8,085 nucleotides of DNA from an uncultured Terriglobus sp. (GTDB lineage: Bacteria; Acidobacteriota; Terriglobia; Terriglobales; Acidobacteriaceae), in contig CALMRM010000112.1 in assembly GCA_937871605.1 (NCBI GenBank), positions 1 through 8,085 on the forward strand. Direction: 5' to 3'. Numbering within the stretch: the stretch's first letter is position 1; every line of letters begins with the position of its first letter. The notes beneath the pieces are model-generated. The model made no database searches. It was not told the origin of the DNA and saw only the letters and a list, made by a program, of their open reading frames with translations. The position numbers and the translations under genes were made by a program. Shown one piece after another: positions 1 to 5,624 of this stretch.

Positions 1-95
1 TTTCGCCGAAAGCACGATCATCGGCTCTCCGCCGAGGCCCTCCCAAAACGAGTGGACGCCTCAGGTCAATCTCAACAGTTCACCGAAAGCTCACG

Positions 96-130
96 GCCCG
101 ACGCCCTTACCGGCTCGGGCTGTTGCTTTT
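96..130 (+). terminator. Candidate intrinsic terminator
   Basis: GCCCGA (96-101) pairs with TCGGGC (115-120). An inner GCC (103-105)/GGC (112-114) continues the stem past a bulged C, leaving a six-base loop. TGTTGCTTTT follows at 121-130. This fits a rho-independent terminator for a plus-strand gene entering from the left. No forward stop codon precedes it inside the window, so the gene it would serve is not visible. The call rests on structure alone. Confidence 0.35.
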
Positions 131-234
131 CTCATCAGCCCTCCAGCAAGCGCATGCCTCCCAATAAGCGGGTGCCCCGTACGTACGCAAAGCGGATGTG
201 CGGGATGACGCACGCACCATAAAGCGCACCGCCG

Positions 235-240
235 TAAAAT
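235..240 (+). promoter_or_regulatory. Candidate -10 element, possibly leaderless start
   Basis: TAAAAT ends six bases before the ATG at 247. A transcript starting about seven bases after the hexamer would begin at the start codon itself. No strong Shine-Dalgarno sequence is present (only AGG at 241-243, very close to the ATG), which agrees with a leaderless mRNA. I found no convincing -35 at 16-18 bases spacing, so the call is tentative. Confidence 0.35.
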
Positions 241-246
241 AGGTCC

Positions 247-348
247 ATGGAACCCCTGGTCATCGCAAACAAAGCCTTCCAGTCACGCCTCATCGTTGGC
301 ACAGGCAAGTACAAAGACGGCCCGGAGACGCGCGCCGCCATCGAAGCG
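247..348 (+). other. thiG-derived 5' fragment fused in frame to the aminotransferase
   Basis: The first 34 codons match what I know of ThiG N-termini: PLVIANKAF, then SRLIVGTGKYKD, then an ETRAAIEA helix. In real ThiG this is followed by a segment like SGAEIVTVAVRR. Here it turns at 349 into IEKGYTRYTAVAGIPEIR, an aminotransferase core. ThiG's catalytic lysine and its phosphate-binding segments lie further downstream in that protein and are absent. The fragment therefore cannot make thiazole phosphate, and at most supplies the start codon and upstream signals. The homology is from memory of the family, not a search. Confidence 0.7.
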
Positions 349-1359
349 ATTGAAAAAGGCTACACGCGCTACACCGCGGTCGCCGGCATCCCGGAGATTC
401 GCCGTGCCATCGTCGATCGCCATGCCGCAGATTTCGCCACGAACTACGCGCCGGACGAGTGCGTCTTCACCGCGGGCGGCAAGTTGGCCCTGTTCAACGC
501 GATTGAAGTGTTAGTCGAGCGCGGCGACGAAGTCGTGTTGCCCATTCCGTTCTGGGTGTCGTTCAAGGACATCATCCAGTTCGCGGGCGGCACGCCGGTG
601 CTGGTACACGCAAAGGAAGAGGAGAACTTCCGCATTACCGCTGGCATGATCGAGGCGGCCGTCACCGACCGCACCAAGGCCATCATCCTGAACACGCCGT
701 CAAACCCGTCCGGCGCGGTTGTCTCGCCGGAAGACCTGGAGGCCATCGTTCGGCTGGCGCATCGGCGCGGCATCTACCTCCTGCTGGACGAGTGCTACAT
801 CTACCTGAACTTCGAAGGCACGTCCATCTCAGGCGCGCAGTTCCAGGACTGCAAGGAGCACCTCGTTGTGCTCGGGTCGCTGTCGAAAACGTACGCCATG
901 ACGGGCTGGCGTGCGGGCTACGCGCTTGGGCCTAAGCCGGTCATCGCGGCCATGGGCAAACTGCAGTCGCAGAGCACCAGCAACACCACCAGCTTTGTGC
1001 AGTACGCCGCCATCGCCGCTGTCAGTGGATCGCAGCAATGCGTCGCAGACATGCGCACTGAGTACATCCAGTTGCGCGATCGCATGCTGGGCGGCCTCGC
1101 CACCATTCCGGGCATCACCTGCACCGTACCGCAGGGGGCCTTCTATGTGTACCCGAATGTCAGTGCCTTCTTCGGCAAGCCCGGTGCGGGTTCTGCCTCT
1201 GCATTGGCGTCCCGGCTGCTGGGTGAGGCGCACGTCGTCTGCGTGCCGGGCGAGGCGTTTGGCACGGACGAGCATCTTCGCTTCTCGTATGCCACGTCTG
1301 CCGAAGTGATCGACAAGGGCATCGAACGCATGCGGAGCTTCTTTGGAGGCCTGGACTGA
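247..1359 (+). CDS. PLP-dependent aminotransferase (class I/II) with ThiG-like N-terminus
   Basis: A fold-type I aminotransferase of the aspartate aminotransferase-like (class I gamma) group. It would transfer an amino group between an amino acid and a 2-oxo acid in the cytoplasm; the substrate is not readable. From about residue 35 onward the core looks intact: GYTRYTAVAGIPEIR (38-52), TAGGK (75-79), PFW with W103 stacking on PLP, NTPSNPSG (149-156) with N153, DECY (D181, Y184), SLSKTYAMTGWRAGY (211-225) with Schiff-base Lys K214 and R222, and carboxylate-binding R355 in LRFSYATS. At 370 residues it is about 30 shorter than usual. The family's N-terminal arm and its Gly-Glu-Pro-Asp-Phe type motif are absent. 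Residues 1-34 instead read like the N-terminus of thiazole synthase ThiG (SRLIVGTGKYKD). Activity is therefore doubtful. Its stop overlaps the next start (TGATG), so the two genes are probably translationally coupled. Confidence 0.85.
   Translation: MEPLVIANKAFQSRLIVGTGKYKDGPETRAAIEAIEKGYTRYTAVAGIPEIRRAIVDRHAADFATNYAPDECVFTAGGKLALFNAIEVLVERGDEVVLPIPFWVSFKDIIQFAGGTPVLVHAKEEENFRITAGMIEAAVTDRTKAIILNTPSNPSGAVVSPEDLEAIVRLAHRRGIYLLLDECYIYLNFEGTSISGAQFQDCKEHLVVLGSLSKTYAMTGWRAGYALGPKPVIAAMGKLQSQSTSNTTSFVQYAAIAAVSGSQQCVADMRTEYIQLRDRMLGGLATIPGITCTVPQGAFYVYPNVSAFFGKPGAGSASALASRLLGEAHVVCVPGEAFGTDEHLRFSYATSAEVIDKGIERMRSFFGGLD
1345..1349 (+). promoter_or_regulatory. Ribosome binding site for the guanylyltransferase
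   Basis: GGAGG lies inside the last codons of the aminotransferase, nine bases before the ATG at 1359. It supports that start and coupled translation across the TGATG overlap. Confidence 0.7.
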
Positions 1360-2501
1360 TGGGCAACGATACGGTTGCGCAGGGCACGGTGACGTTTGTT
1401 CCTGTGGTGTTGGCCGGCGGCAGCGGCACACGGTTTTGGCCACGCTCCCGCCGTTCCCGTGCCAAGCAGGTGCTGGCGCTCGCCGGGGCAGACACGATGA
1501 TCCAGCAAACGGTGGAACGCCTGGACTCCTTGTGTACCGCGGCGGACGTACTGGTCATCACCAACGAATTGCTGGCAGCCACGGTGGCAGCACAACTGCC
1601 GCAGGTGCCAGTGGAACGGCTGTTGCGTGAGCCATGCGCCCGCAACACCGCGCCTGCCTGTGCCCTGGCCGCCATGATCGTGGAACGCACCGCGCCCGGT
1701 GCCGTGCTGGGCATCTTTCCATCCGACCACGTGGTGAGTGATCAGGCGCGTTTCACTGAGGTCATTCGCGCAGGGGTGCAGATCGCGTCGGCCGGAGACA
1801 ACATTGTGGTGCTGGGCGCACCGCCCACCCGGCCAGAGACGGGCTACGGCTACATCCGCATGGGCGCCACGGCCCAGCAGTTTGCAGGTACGGTCGAATC
1901 CCGCAGGGTAGAGCGCTTCACCGAAAAGCCGCAGATCGACCGCGCCATCGAGTTCCTGGCGGATGGCAATTACAGCTGGAATGCGGGCATTTTTCTGTGG
2001 TCCGCACAGACGCTGGCCAATGCCATCCGCTCGTACCGTCCGGCGATGGCCGGACCGCTCGAGCGCATCGCCGCCGCCTTCGGCACACAGCACTTCGACA
2101 CCGTATTCGCCGAGGAGTACCCAAAAGTCGAGAACATCAGCATCGATTACGCCGTGCTGGAGCCGCGTTCCGCACGGGGGGCGGACAGCAACATCTTCTG
2201 CTTGCCCGCGGACTTCGGCTGGAACGACCTGGGCAGCTGGGCCGCGCTGCACGAGCACAGCATGGCGCAGGGACAGAGCCTGGGCCATGGCAATGTGATG
2301 GACGCCGGCCTGCCGCTGCATCTGGACGCCTTTGGCAATTACGCGTACGCGCCCGGCAAGGTGGTCGCCCTGCTGGGTGTCAGTGACCTGGTGGTGGTGC
2401 AGACGGACGATGCCTTGCTGGTGACGACGCGCGCCCACTCGCAGGAGGTGGGTCGCATCGTCAGTGAGTTGACCAAGCTGTCCCGGACAGAGTTTGTCTA
2501 A
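1359..2501 (+). CDS. manC: Mannose-1-phosphate guanylyltransferase (GDP-mannose synthesis)
   Basis: A cytoplasmic nucleotidyltransferase that joins mannose-1-phosphate and GTP to give GDP-mannose and pyrophosphate, a precursor for polysaccharides and glycoconjugates. The signature nucleotide-binding loop is VLAGGSGTRFWPRSR (17-31), followed by K36. Further motifs are FPSDH (120-124), TGYGYI (161-166), TEKP (188-191), WNAGIF (207-212), SIDYAVLE (261-268) and GWNDLGSW (287-294). The F-W-P-x-S-R form separates it from glucose-1-phosphate uridylyl- or thymidylyltransferases. At 380 residues it has the catalytic domain plus a short C-terminal beta region. It lacks the phosphomannose isomerase domain of the bifunctional type II enzymes, so isomerase activity must come from another gene. 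The start is set by the Shine-Dalgarno sequence at 1345-1349. The mutase that follows can supply its substrate. Confidence 0.92.
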   Translation: MGNDTVAQGTVTFVPVVLAGGSGTRFWPRSRRSRAKQVLALAGADTMIQQTVERLDSLCTAADVLVITNELLAATVAAQLPQVPVERLLREPCARNTAPACALAAMIVERTAPGAVLGIFPSDHVVSDQARFTEVIRAGVQIASAGDNIVVLGAPPTRPETGYGYIRMGATAQQFAGTVESRRVERFTEKPQIDRAIEFLADGNYSWNAGIFLWSAQTLANAIRSYRPAMAGPLERIAAAFGTQHFDTVFAEEYPKVENISIDYAVLEPRSARGADSNIFCLPADFGWNDLGSWAALHEHSMAQGQSLGHGNVMDAGLPLHLDAFGNYAYAPGKVVALLGVSDLVVVQTDDALLVTTRAHSQEVGRIVSELTKLSRTEFV

Positions 2502-2573
2502 GCCGTTCCCAAGTGGGAAGGTCGACCTGTCCAAGCGCACGACACGGTGAGTCGGTGACATCACGGCCGCCAG

Positions 2574-2579
2574 TAGACT
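2574..2579 (+). promoter_or_regulatory. Candidate -10 element before the mutase
   Basis: TAGACT lies nine bases before the ATG at 2589. The start has no Shine-Dalgarno sequence. GTGACA at 2555-2560 resembles a -35, but the spacing of 13 is too short, and pairing it instead with TAGTAG (2579-2584, spacing 18) gives a weak -10. The 87-base gap from the previous gene would allow a separate promoter. This is a weak call. Confidence 0.25.
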
Positions 2580-2588
2580 AGTAGCAGC

Positions 2589-4037
2589 ATGAGCGAAAGC
2601 TACGGATACAAGCCGGTAAGCCCGGTCAAGTTCGGCACCGATGGCTGGCGCGGCATCATCGCCGACGACTTCACCTACGACAACGTTCGCACCGCAGTCA
2701 ATGCCATTGCGCACTATGTTCTGCAGCACGAAGACCCGAGCAAGGGTGTCTGCATTGGCTACGATACGCGCTTCGGCTCGCCCCAGTTTGCACGGCTGGC
2801 AGCAGAGGTGATGGCGGCGGCGGGCATCCCGGTGCAGCTGGCCGACCGCATCACGCCGACGCCCGCACTCTCCTACGCGGTACGTCACTGCGGCGCGGCA
2901 GGCGGCATCATGATCACCAGCTCGCACAATCCTGCGCAGTGGAATGGCGTCAAGTACAAGGGGAGCTATGGCGGCTCCGGTTCGCCGGGCATCATCCGGG
3001 AGATTGAGCAATACCTCGACCAGCCGCTGCCGCGGGCAGGCAAACGGGCAGAGATCACCGAGACGGACTTCCTGCCCGAGTACATCGCCGCCGTGGAAGC
3101 GTTTGCGGACCTGCCGTTGATTGCGAAATCCGGCTACCGCTTTCTGATCGACAGCATGTACGGCGCTGGCGCAGGCGTGCTGAAAGGTATCTTTGAGCGG
3201 GCTGGCGTGCCCTGCGTCGAGATGCGGGCAGAGCACAACCCGCTATTCCCAGGCATCAATCCGGAGCCCATCCTGCCGCACATTGCACTGACGCAGCGGC
3301 GCGTGGTGGAAGAGACGTGCGATGCAGGCCTGAGTACCGACGGGGATGCGGATCGCATCGGTGCCGTGGACGAGCATGGCAACGTGGTGGACGCGCACAA
3401 GATTTACAGCATCCTGCTGTGGTGGCTGTTGGAGTACAAGGGCTGGCCTGGTGGCGTGACCCGCGCCTTCAACACCACCAAAATGCTGGACCGCATCGCC
3501 GCCAAGTATGGCCGCAAGCTCCACGAGCACGGCATCGGCTTCAAGTACGTCTGCGACCTGATGTTGGCCGAAGACATCCTTATCGGCGGCGAGGAGTCCG
3601 GCGGCGTCGGCATCAAGCGGCACCTGCCGGAGCGCGACGGCATTTTGAACGCGCTGCTCATCGCCAACGTCATGGCCGAGGCGGGCAAGACGCTGGGTGA
3701 ACTGGTGGCCATGCTGCAGTCCGAGTTCGGCGAGCACCAGTATGGCCGCATCGACATGCACATCGACGACCGGCTGAAGCAGTCCGCCATCCAGCGCGCA
3801 AACAGCGGCCTGACGGAGATCGCTGGCTACCAGGTCCTGCGCAAGGAAGACCTGGACGGTATCAAGTTCTACCTGGAAAACTCGGAAGCGAAGGGCGTGG
3901 TGAACGCTGCAGAAACGTGGCTACTGCTGCGCGCCTCTGGCACAGAGCCGCTCTTGCGCGTCTACTGTGAATCCACCTCGCAGGCTGCGGTACAGCGCAT
4001 TTTGAAGGCTGCCGAGCACTTTGTGCTGGAGGGCTGA
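2589..4037 (+). CDS. Phosphoglucomutase/phosphomannomutase (alpha-D-phosphohexomutase family)
   Basis: Interconverts hexose-6-phosphate and hexose-1-phosphate through a phosphoserine enzyme. All four family signatures are present in order: the N-terminal KFGTDGWRG (14-22), the catalytic serine loop TSSHNP (110-115, probably S112), the metal-binding loop DGDADR (251-256), the sugar-specificity loop GGEESGG (333-339), and the phosphate-binding RASGTEP (448-454). The length of 482 is normal for the four-domain enzyme. The GGEESGG form is compatible with glucose as well as mannose, so specificity cannot be fixed from sequence. Its position after manC argues for a phosphomannomutase role feeding GDP-mannose synthesis. 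No Shine-Dalgarno precedes the ATG, but the protein start matches the family start well. The HAD gene follows after four bases. Confidence 0.93.
   Translation: MSESYGYKPVSPVKFGTDGWRGIIADDFTYDNVRTAVNAIAHYVLQHEDPSKGVCIGYDTRFGSPQFARLAAEVMAAAGIPVQLADRITPTPALSYAVRHCGAAGGIMITSSHNPAQWNGVKYKGSYGGSGSPGIIREIEQYLDQPLPRAGKRAEITETDFLPEYIAAVEAFADLPLIAKSGYRFLIDSMYGAGAGVLKGIFERAGVPCVEMRAEHNPLFPGINPEPILPHIALTQRRVVEETCDAGLSTDGDADRIGAVDEHGNVVDAHKIYSILLWWLLEYKGWPGGVTRAFNTTKMLDRIAAKYGRKLHEHGIGFKYVCDLMLAEDILIGGEESGGVGIKRHLPERDGILNALLIANVMAEAGKTLGELVAMLQSEFGEHQYGRIDMHIDDRLKQSAIQRANSGLTEIAGYQVLRKEDLDGIKFYLENSEAKGVVNAAETWLLLRASGTEPLLRVYCESTSQAAVQRILKAAEHFVLEG
4028..4033 (+). promoter_or_regulatory. Ribosome binding site fixing the HAD start
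   Basis: GGAGGG lies in the last codons of the mutase, eight bases before the ATG at 4042. It favours that ATG over an in-frame TTG at 4021, which would add seven residues overlapping the previous gene. Confidence 0.7.
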
Positions 4038-4041
4038 TCGC

Positions 4042-4713
4042 ATGGCCACCCTTGCTCCTATCGAGATTCAGGCGCAGGCGTTCCTGTTCGACATGGATGG
4101 CGTGCTGATCAGCTCGCTTGGCTCTGCGGTGCGCTGCTGGCGGCGTTGGGCTGCCATGTACGGCATCCCGGACGCGGAAAACTTCGACCTGCCGCACGGC
4201 GTGCCTGCGCGCGACATCATCCGGCAGGTGCGGCCCGACGTGGATGCGGACGAGGCGCTTCGCGTGATTGAAGACCTTGAGATTGAAGACGTGAGCGACT
4301 TGCGGGTGCTCCCTGGCGTCGCAGACCTGTTGGCCAGCCTGCCAGCCGAGCGCTGGACCATCGTCACCAGTTGCACACGCCGCCTGGCCGATGCGCGATT
4401 GCAGGCAGCCGGCCTGCCATTGCCGAAGCGAATGATCACGGCAGACATGGTCACCCGCGGCAAGCCAGACCCAGAGCCGTACCGGCGCGGGGCAGAGGTG
4501 CTGGGCTTCGCACCCGAAGACTGCATCGTGGTGGAGGACGCCGCCTCCGGCGTAGCAGCAGGAGCCGCCGCAGGCTGTCGTGTACTGGCATTGCTAAGTT
4601 CCACACCCGCTGATGAACTGCAGGCTGCCACCTGGATCGCCGAGTCACTCGACGGGGTCACCGCACATGCGTCCGGCACAGGACTGCAGATCACCTTGCC
4701 ACTGTCCACCTAG
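4042..4713 (+). CDS. HAD-superfamily phosphatase (subfamily IA), probable sugar-phosphate phosphatase
   Basis: A 223-residue haloacid dehalogenase-like hydrolase, cytoplasmic. Motif I is FDMDGVL (16-22), with nucleophile D17 and acid/base D19. A helical cap domain fills roughly 25-90. Motif II is TIVTS ending at S110, motif III is GKPDP with K141, and motif IV is VVEDAASG with E165 and D166. This is the pattern of the beta-phosphoglucomutase/glycerol-3-phosphatase/2-deoxyglucose-6-phosphatase group. Motif II and the cap do not reveal the substrate. Where relatives usually have a second Asp after motif I (LVDS or LIDS), this protein has LISS. The four-base gap to the mutase and the coupled Shine-Dalgarno suggest a shared transcript and a role around hexose phosphates. 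A mutase activity of the beta-phosphoglucomutase type is a less likely alternative. Confidence 0.88.
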   Translation: MATLAPIEIQAQAFLFDMDGVLISSLGSAVRCWRRWAAMYGIPDAENFDLPHGVPARDIIRQVRPDVDADEALRVIEDLEIEDVSDLRVLPGVADLLASLPAERWTIVTSCTRRLADARLQAAGLPLPKRMITADMVTRGKPDPEPYRRGAEVLGFAPEDCIVVEDAASGVAAGAAAGCRVLALLSSTPADELQAATWIAESLDGVTAHASGTGLQITLPLST

Positions 4714-4737
4714 GCGTATTTCGCGCAATGGCAGTTG

Positions 4738-4752
4738 CTGCGCATGGCGCAG
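4738..4752. repeat. Short perfect inverted repeat between genes
   Basis: CTGCGC and GCGCAG flank a three-base ATG loop. The stem is GC-rich but no T-run follows on either strand, so I do not call it an intrinsic terminator. It lies in the 85-base gap between the HAD gene and the small membrane-protein gene and could slow or end transcription by another route. Confidence 0.35.
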
Positions 4753-4787
4753 GTGGCATCTTACTGGATGATTCGGCAATGAACCAT

Positions 4788-4794
4788 GGAGGAG
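4788..4794 (+). promoter_or_regulatory. Strong ribosome binding site for the small ORF
   Basis: GGAGGAG ends four bases before the ATG at 4799. It is the best Shine-Dalgarno match on the plus strand in this window and the main reason to accept the short reading frame that follows as a gene. Confidence 0.75.
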
Positions 4795-4798
4795 TGCG

Positions 4799-4978
4799 AT
4801 GAAGAAACTGATTTTCTGGGGAACCCTGGGTGCGGGCGTGGCTGCGGCCTACCTGATGGTGAAACGCGGAGCACCGCTGAGCGAGGTTCTGACCAAGACA
4901 CTGCGCAACCCCTTCGGCACACTTGGCAATGAGATCCACGAGGCACTGACGCCCAAGCAGAAGGCACTGAACGCCTAG
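4799..4978 (+). CDS. Small putative membrane-anchored protein, 59 residues, function unknown
   Basis: I do not recognise a named family. The protein starts MKKLIFWGTLGAGVAAAYLM. Residues 4-21 form a hydrophobic, glycine/alanine-rich stretch, with two lysines before it and K22/R23 after it, as in an uncleaved signal anchor. There is no clear signal-peptidase or lipobox site. The rest (24-59) is polar and probably helical, with NPFGTLGNEIHEALTPK near the end. The layout resembles YtxH-like short proteins with one membrane helix and a soluble tail, but the similarity is too weak to assign. A strong Shine-Dalgarno and gene-like codon use support expression. It ends tail to tail with the Uma2 gene on the other strand; the two stop codons share CTAG. 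Confidence 0.7.
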   Translation: MKKLIFWGTLGAGVAAAYLMVKRGAPLSEVLTKTLRNPFGTLGNEIHEALTPKQKALNA

Positions 4979-5622
4979 TCTTGGGTTTCGGCCCAGAGCT
5001 TTGCGGTGGTTAGGCGGAAGCCAGCCACCGGACCTTCGCCTTGAACGGAGTCAGGTCTCTGCAGCGTCTCCGGTTCCTGGTTTGGACGGTAAATCATTAC
5101 CGTTCCTTTGTACGGGTCGAGTAGCCAAGCAAGACTTGCGCCGTTTGCTAGCCAAATCTCCATCTTCGCTTGCAGAAGCTTCAGACTGTCTCTTCGAGAG
5201 CGAACCTCCACAATGAAATCTGGGCAAATTGGCAGAAAGCGCTCGCGCTGATCGCTGTCAAACCCTTGCACCCGTTCGTTGCTGGTCCAACATGCGTCCG
5301 GGCTTAGGGTGGATCCGTCCGGCAGGTTCCATCCGGCATTTGCACCGTTGGCCTCGCCTCTGCCGTCTTTGTCAGCCCACTCCATCAGCTGCATGCCAAT
5401 GCGCAACTCGCGTCTTCCACCTTCTGTACCTACCGGTGTCATGATCGTGATTTCCCCATCCTTAGTTTTTTCTATTTGGTAGGGTTTATTGCTGCGCGAG
5501 AAGGTAATGAGATCGTCATCCGTCCAAGGCGAAAGGGGGCGCAGGATAATAGGCAACGGCACTCCTGTCAGCGACCACTCCGCCTCACGTTCCTGGGTCA
5601 TTTGCATGGCTGATTGCAACAT
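4975..5622 (-). CDS. Uma2-family protein (DUF820, PD-(D/E)XK nuclease-like), downstream copy
   Basis: A 215-residue member of the Uma2 family, whose fold is that of restriction-endonuclease-like nucleases but whose cellular role is not established. With the start at 5622, the core elements are LPDGSTLSPDA (D109), CPDFIVEVRS (E139, with R141 where nucleases often carry Lys), K153 in the following LLQAKM helix, WLLDP and the GEGPVAGF C-terminal strand. I chose ATG at 5622, two bases past the stop of the upstream copy. A TTG at 5637 would add five residues and overlap that gene by 13 bases; ATGs at 5607 and 5601 are also possible because the copies only become alignable at EWSLTGVPLPI. No good Shine-Dalgarno is seen, so translational coupling to the upstream copy is likely. 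By hand count it is about 57% identical to that copy. Base composition is more AT-rich than in neighbouring core genes. Confidence 0.85.
   Translation of the reverse strand: MLQSAMQMTQEREAEWSLTGVPLPIILRPLSPWTDDDLITFSRSNKPYQIEKTKDGEITIMTPVGTEGGRRELRIGMQLMEWADKDGRGEANGANAGWNLPDGSTLSPDACWTSNERVQGFDSDQRERFLPICPDFIVEVRSRRDSLKLLQAKMEIWLANGASLAWLLDPYKGTVMIYRPNQEPETLQRPDSVQGEGPVAGFRLTTAKLWAETQD
5537..5581 (-). repeat. Direct repeat shared by the Uma2 pair, downstream copy
   Basis: 45 bases encoding WSLTGVPLPI and the next four residues match 6178-6222 at 41 of 45 positions by hand count. That is well above the similarity of the rest of the two genes. Confidence 0.8.
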
Positions 5623-5624
5623 GC

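Larger units (their letters stand above)
1..246. other. Upstream region with no supported gene
   Basis: No gene can be supported here. All three forward frames stay open for more than 160 bases from the left edge, which GC-rich DNA allows by chance. None of the translations resembles a protein I recognise, and the minus strand is broken by many stops. A 3' end of a gene lying mostly left of the window is possible. The region holds a hairpin followed by a T-rich run (96-130) and a TAAAAT hexamer just before the first gene. The N-terminus that follows is ThiG-like, so I looked for the conserved TPP-riboswitch (THI box) strings CTGAGA and ACCTGATC and did not see them. Confidence 0.4.

Noticed and set aside
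1..246. TPP riboswitch before the ThiG-like start
   Set aside because: The conserved CTGAGA and ACCTGATC strings are absent and no matching three-arm fold is visible.
829..1443. Minus-strand open frame of 204 codons across the aminotransferase end and manC start
   Set aside because: Antisense shadow of two well-supported genes with no family features.
2506..2527. TTCCC-AAGT-GGGAA hairpin followed by palindrome GGTCGACC after manC
   Set aside because: The stem is only five pairs and no T-run follows, so it is not a convincing terminator; the palindrome is short enough to be chance.
1143..3236. Open frame of 697 codons on the minus strand opposite manC and the mutase gene
   Set aside because: It is antisense to two genes with complete family motifs. 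It has low-complexity His/Arg/Gly-rich composition and no recognisable domain. GC-rich codon bias commonly leaves such antisense frames open.
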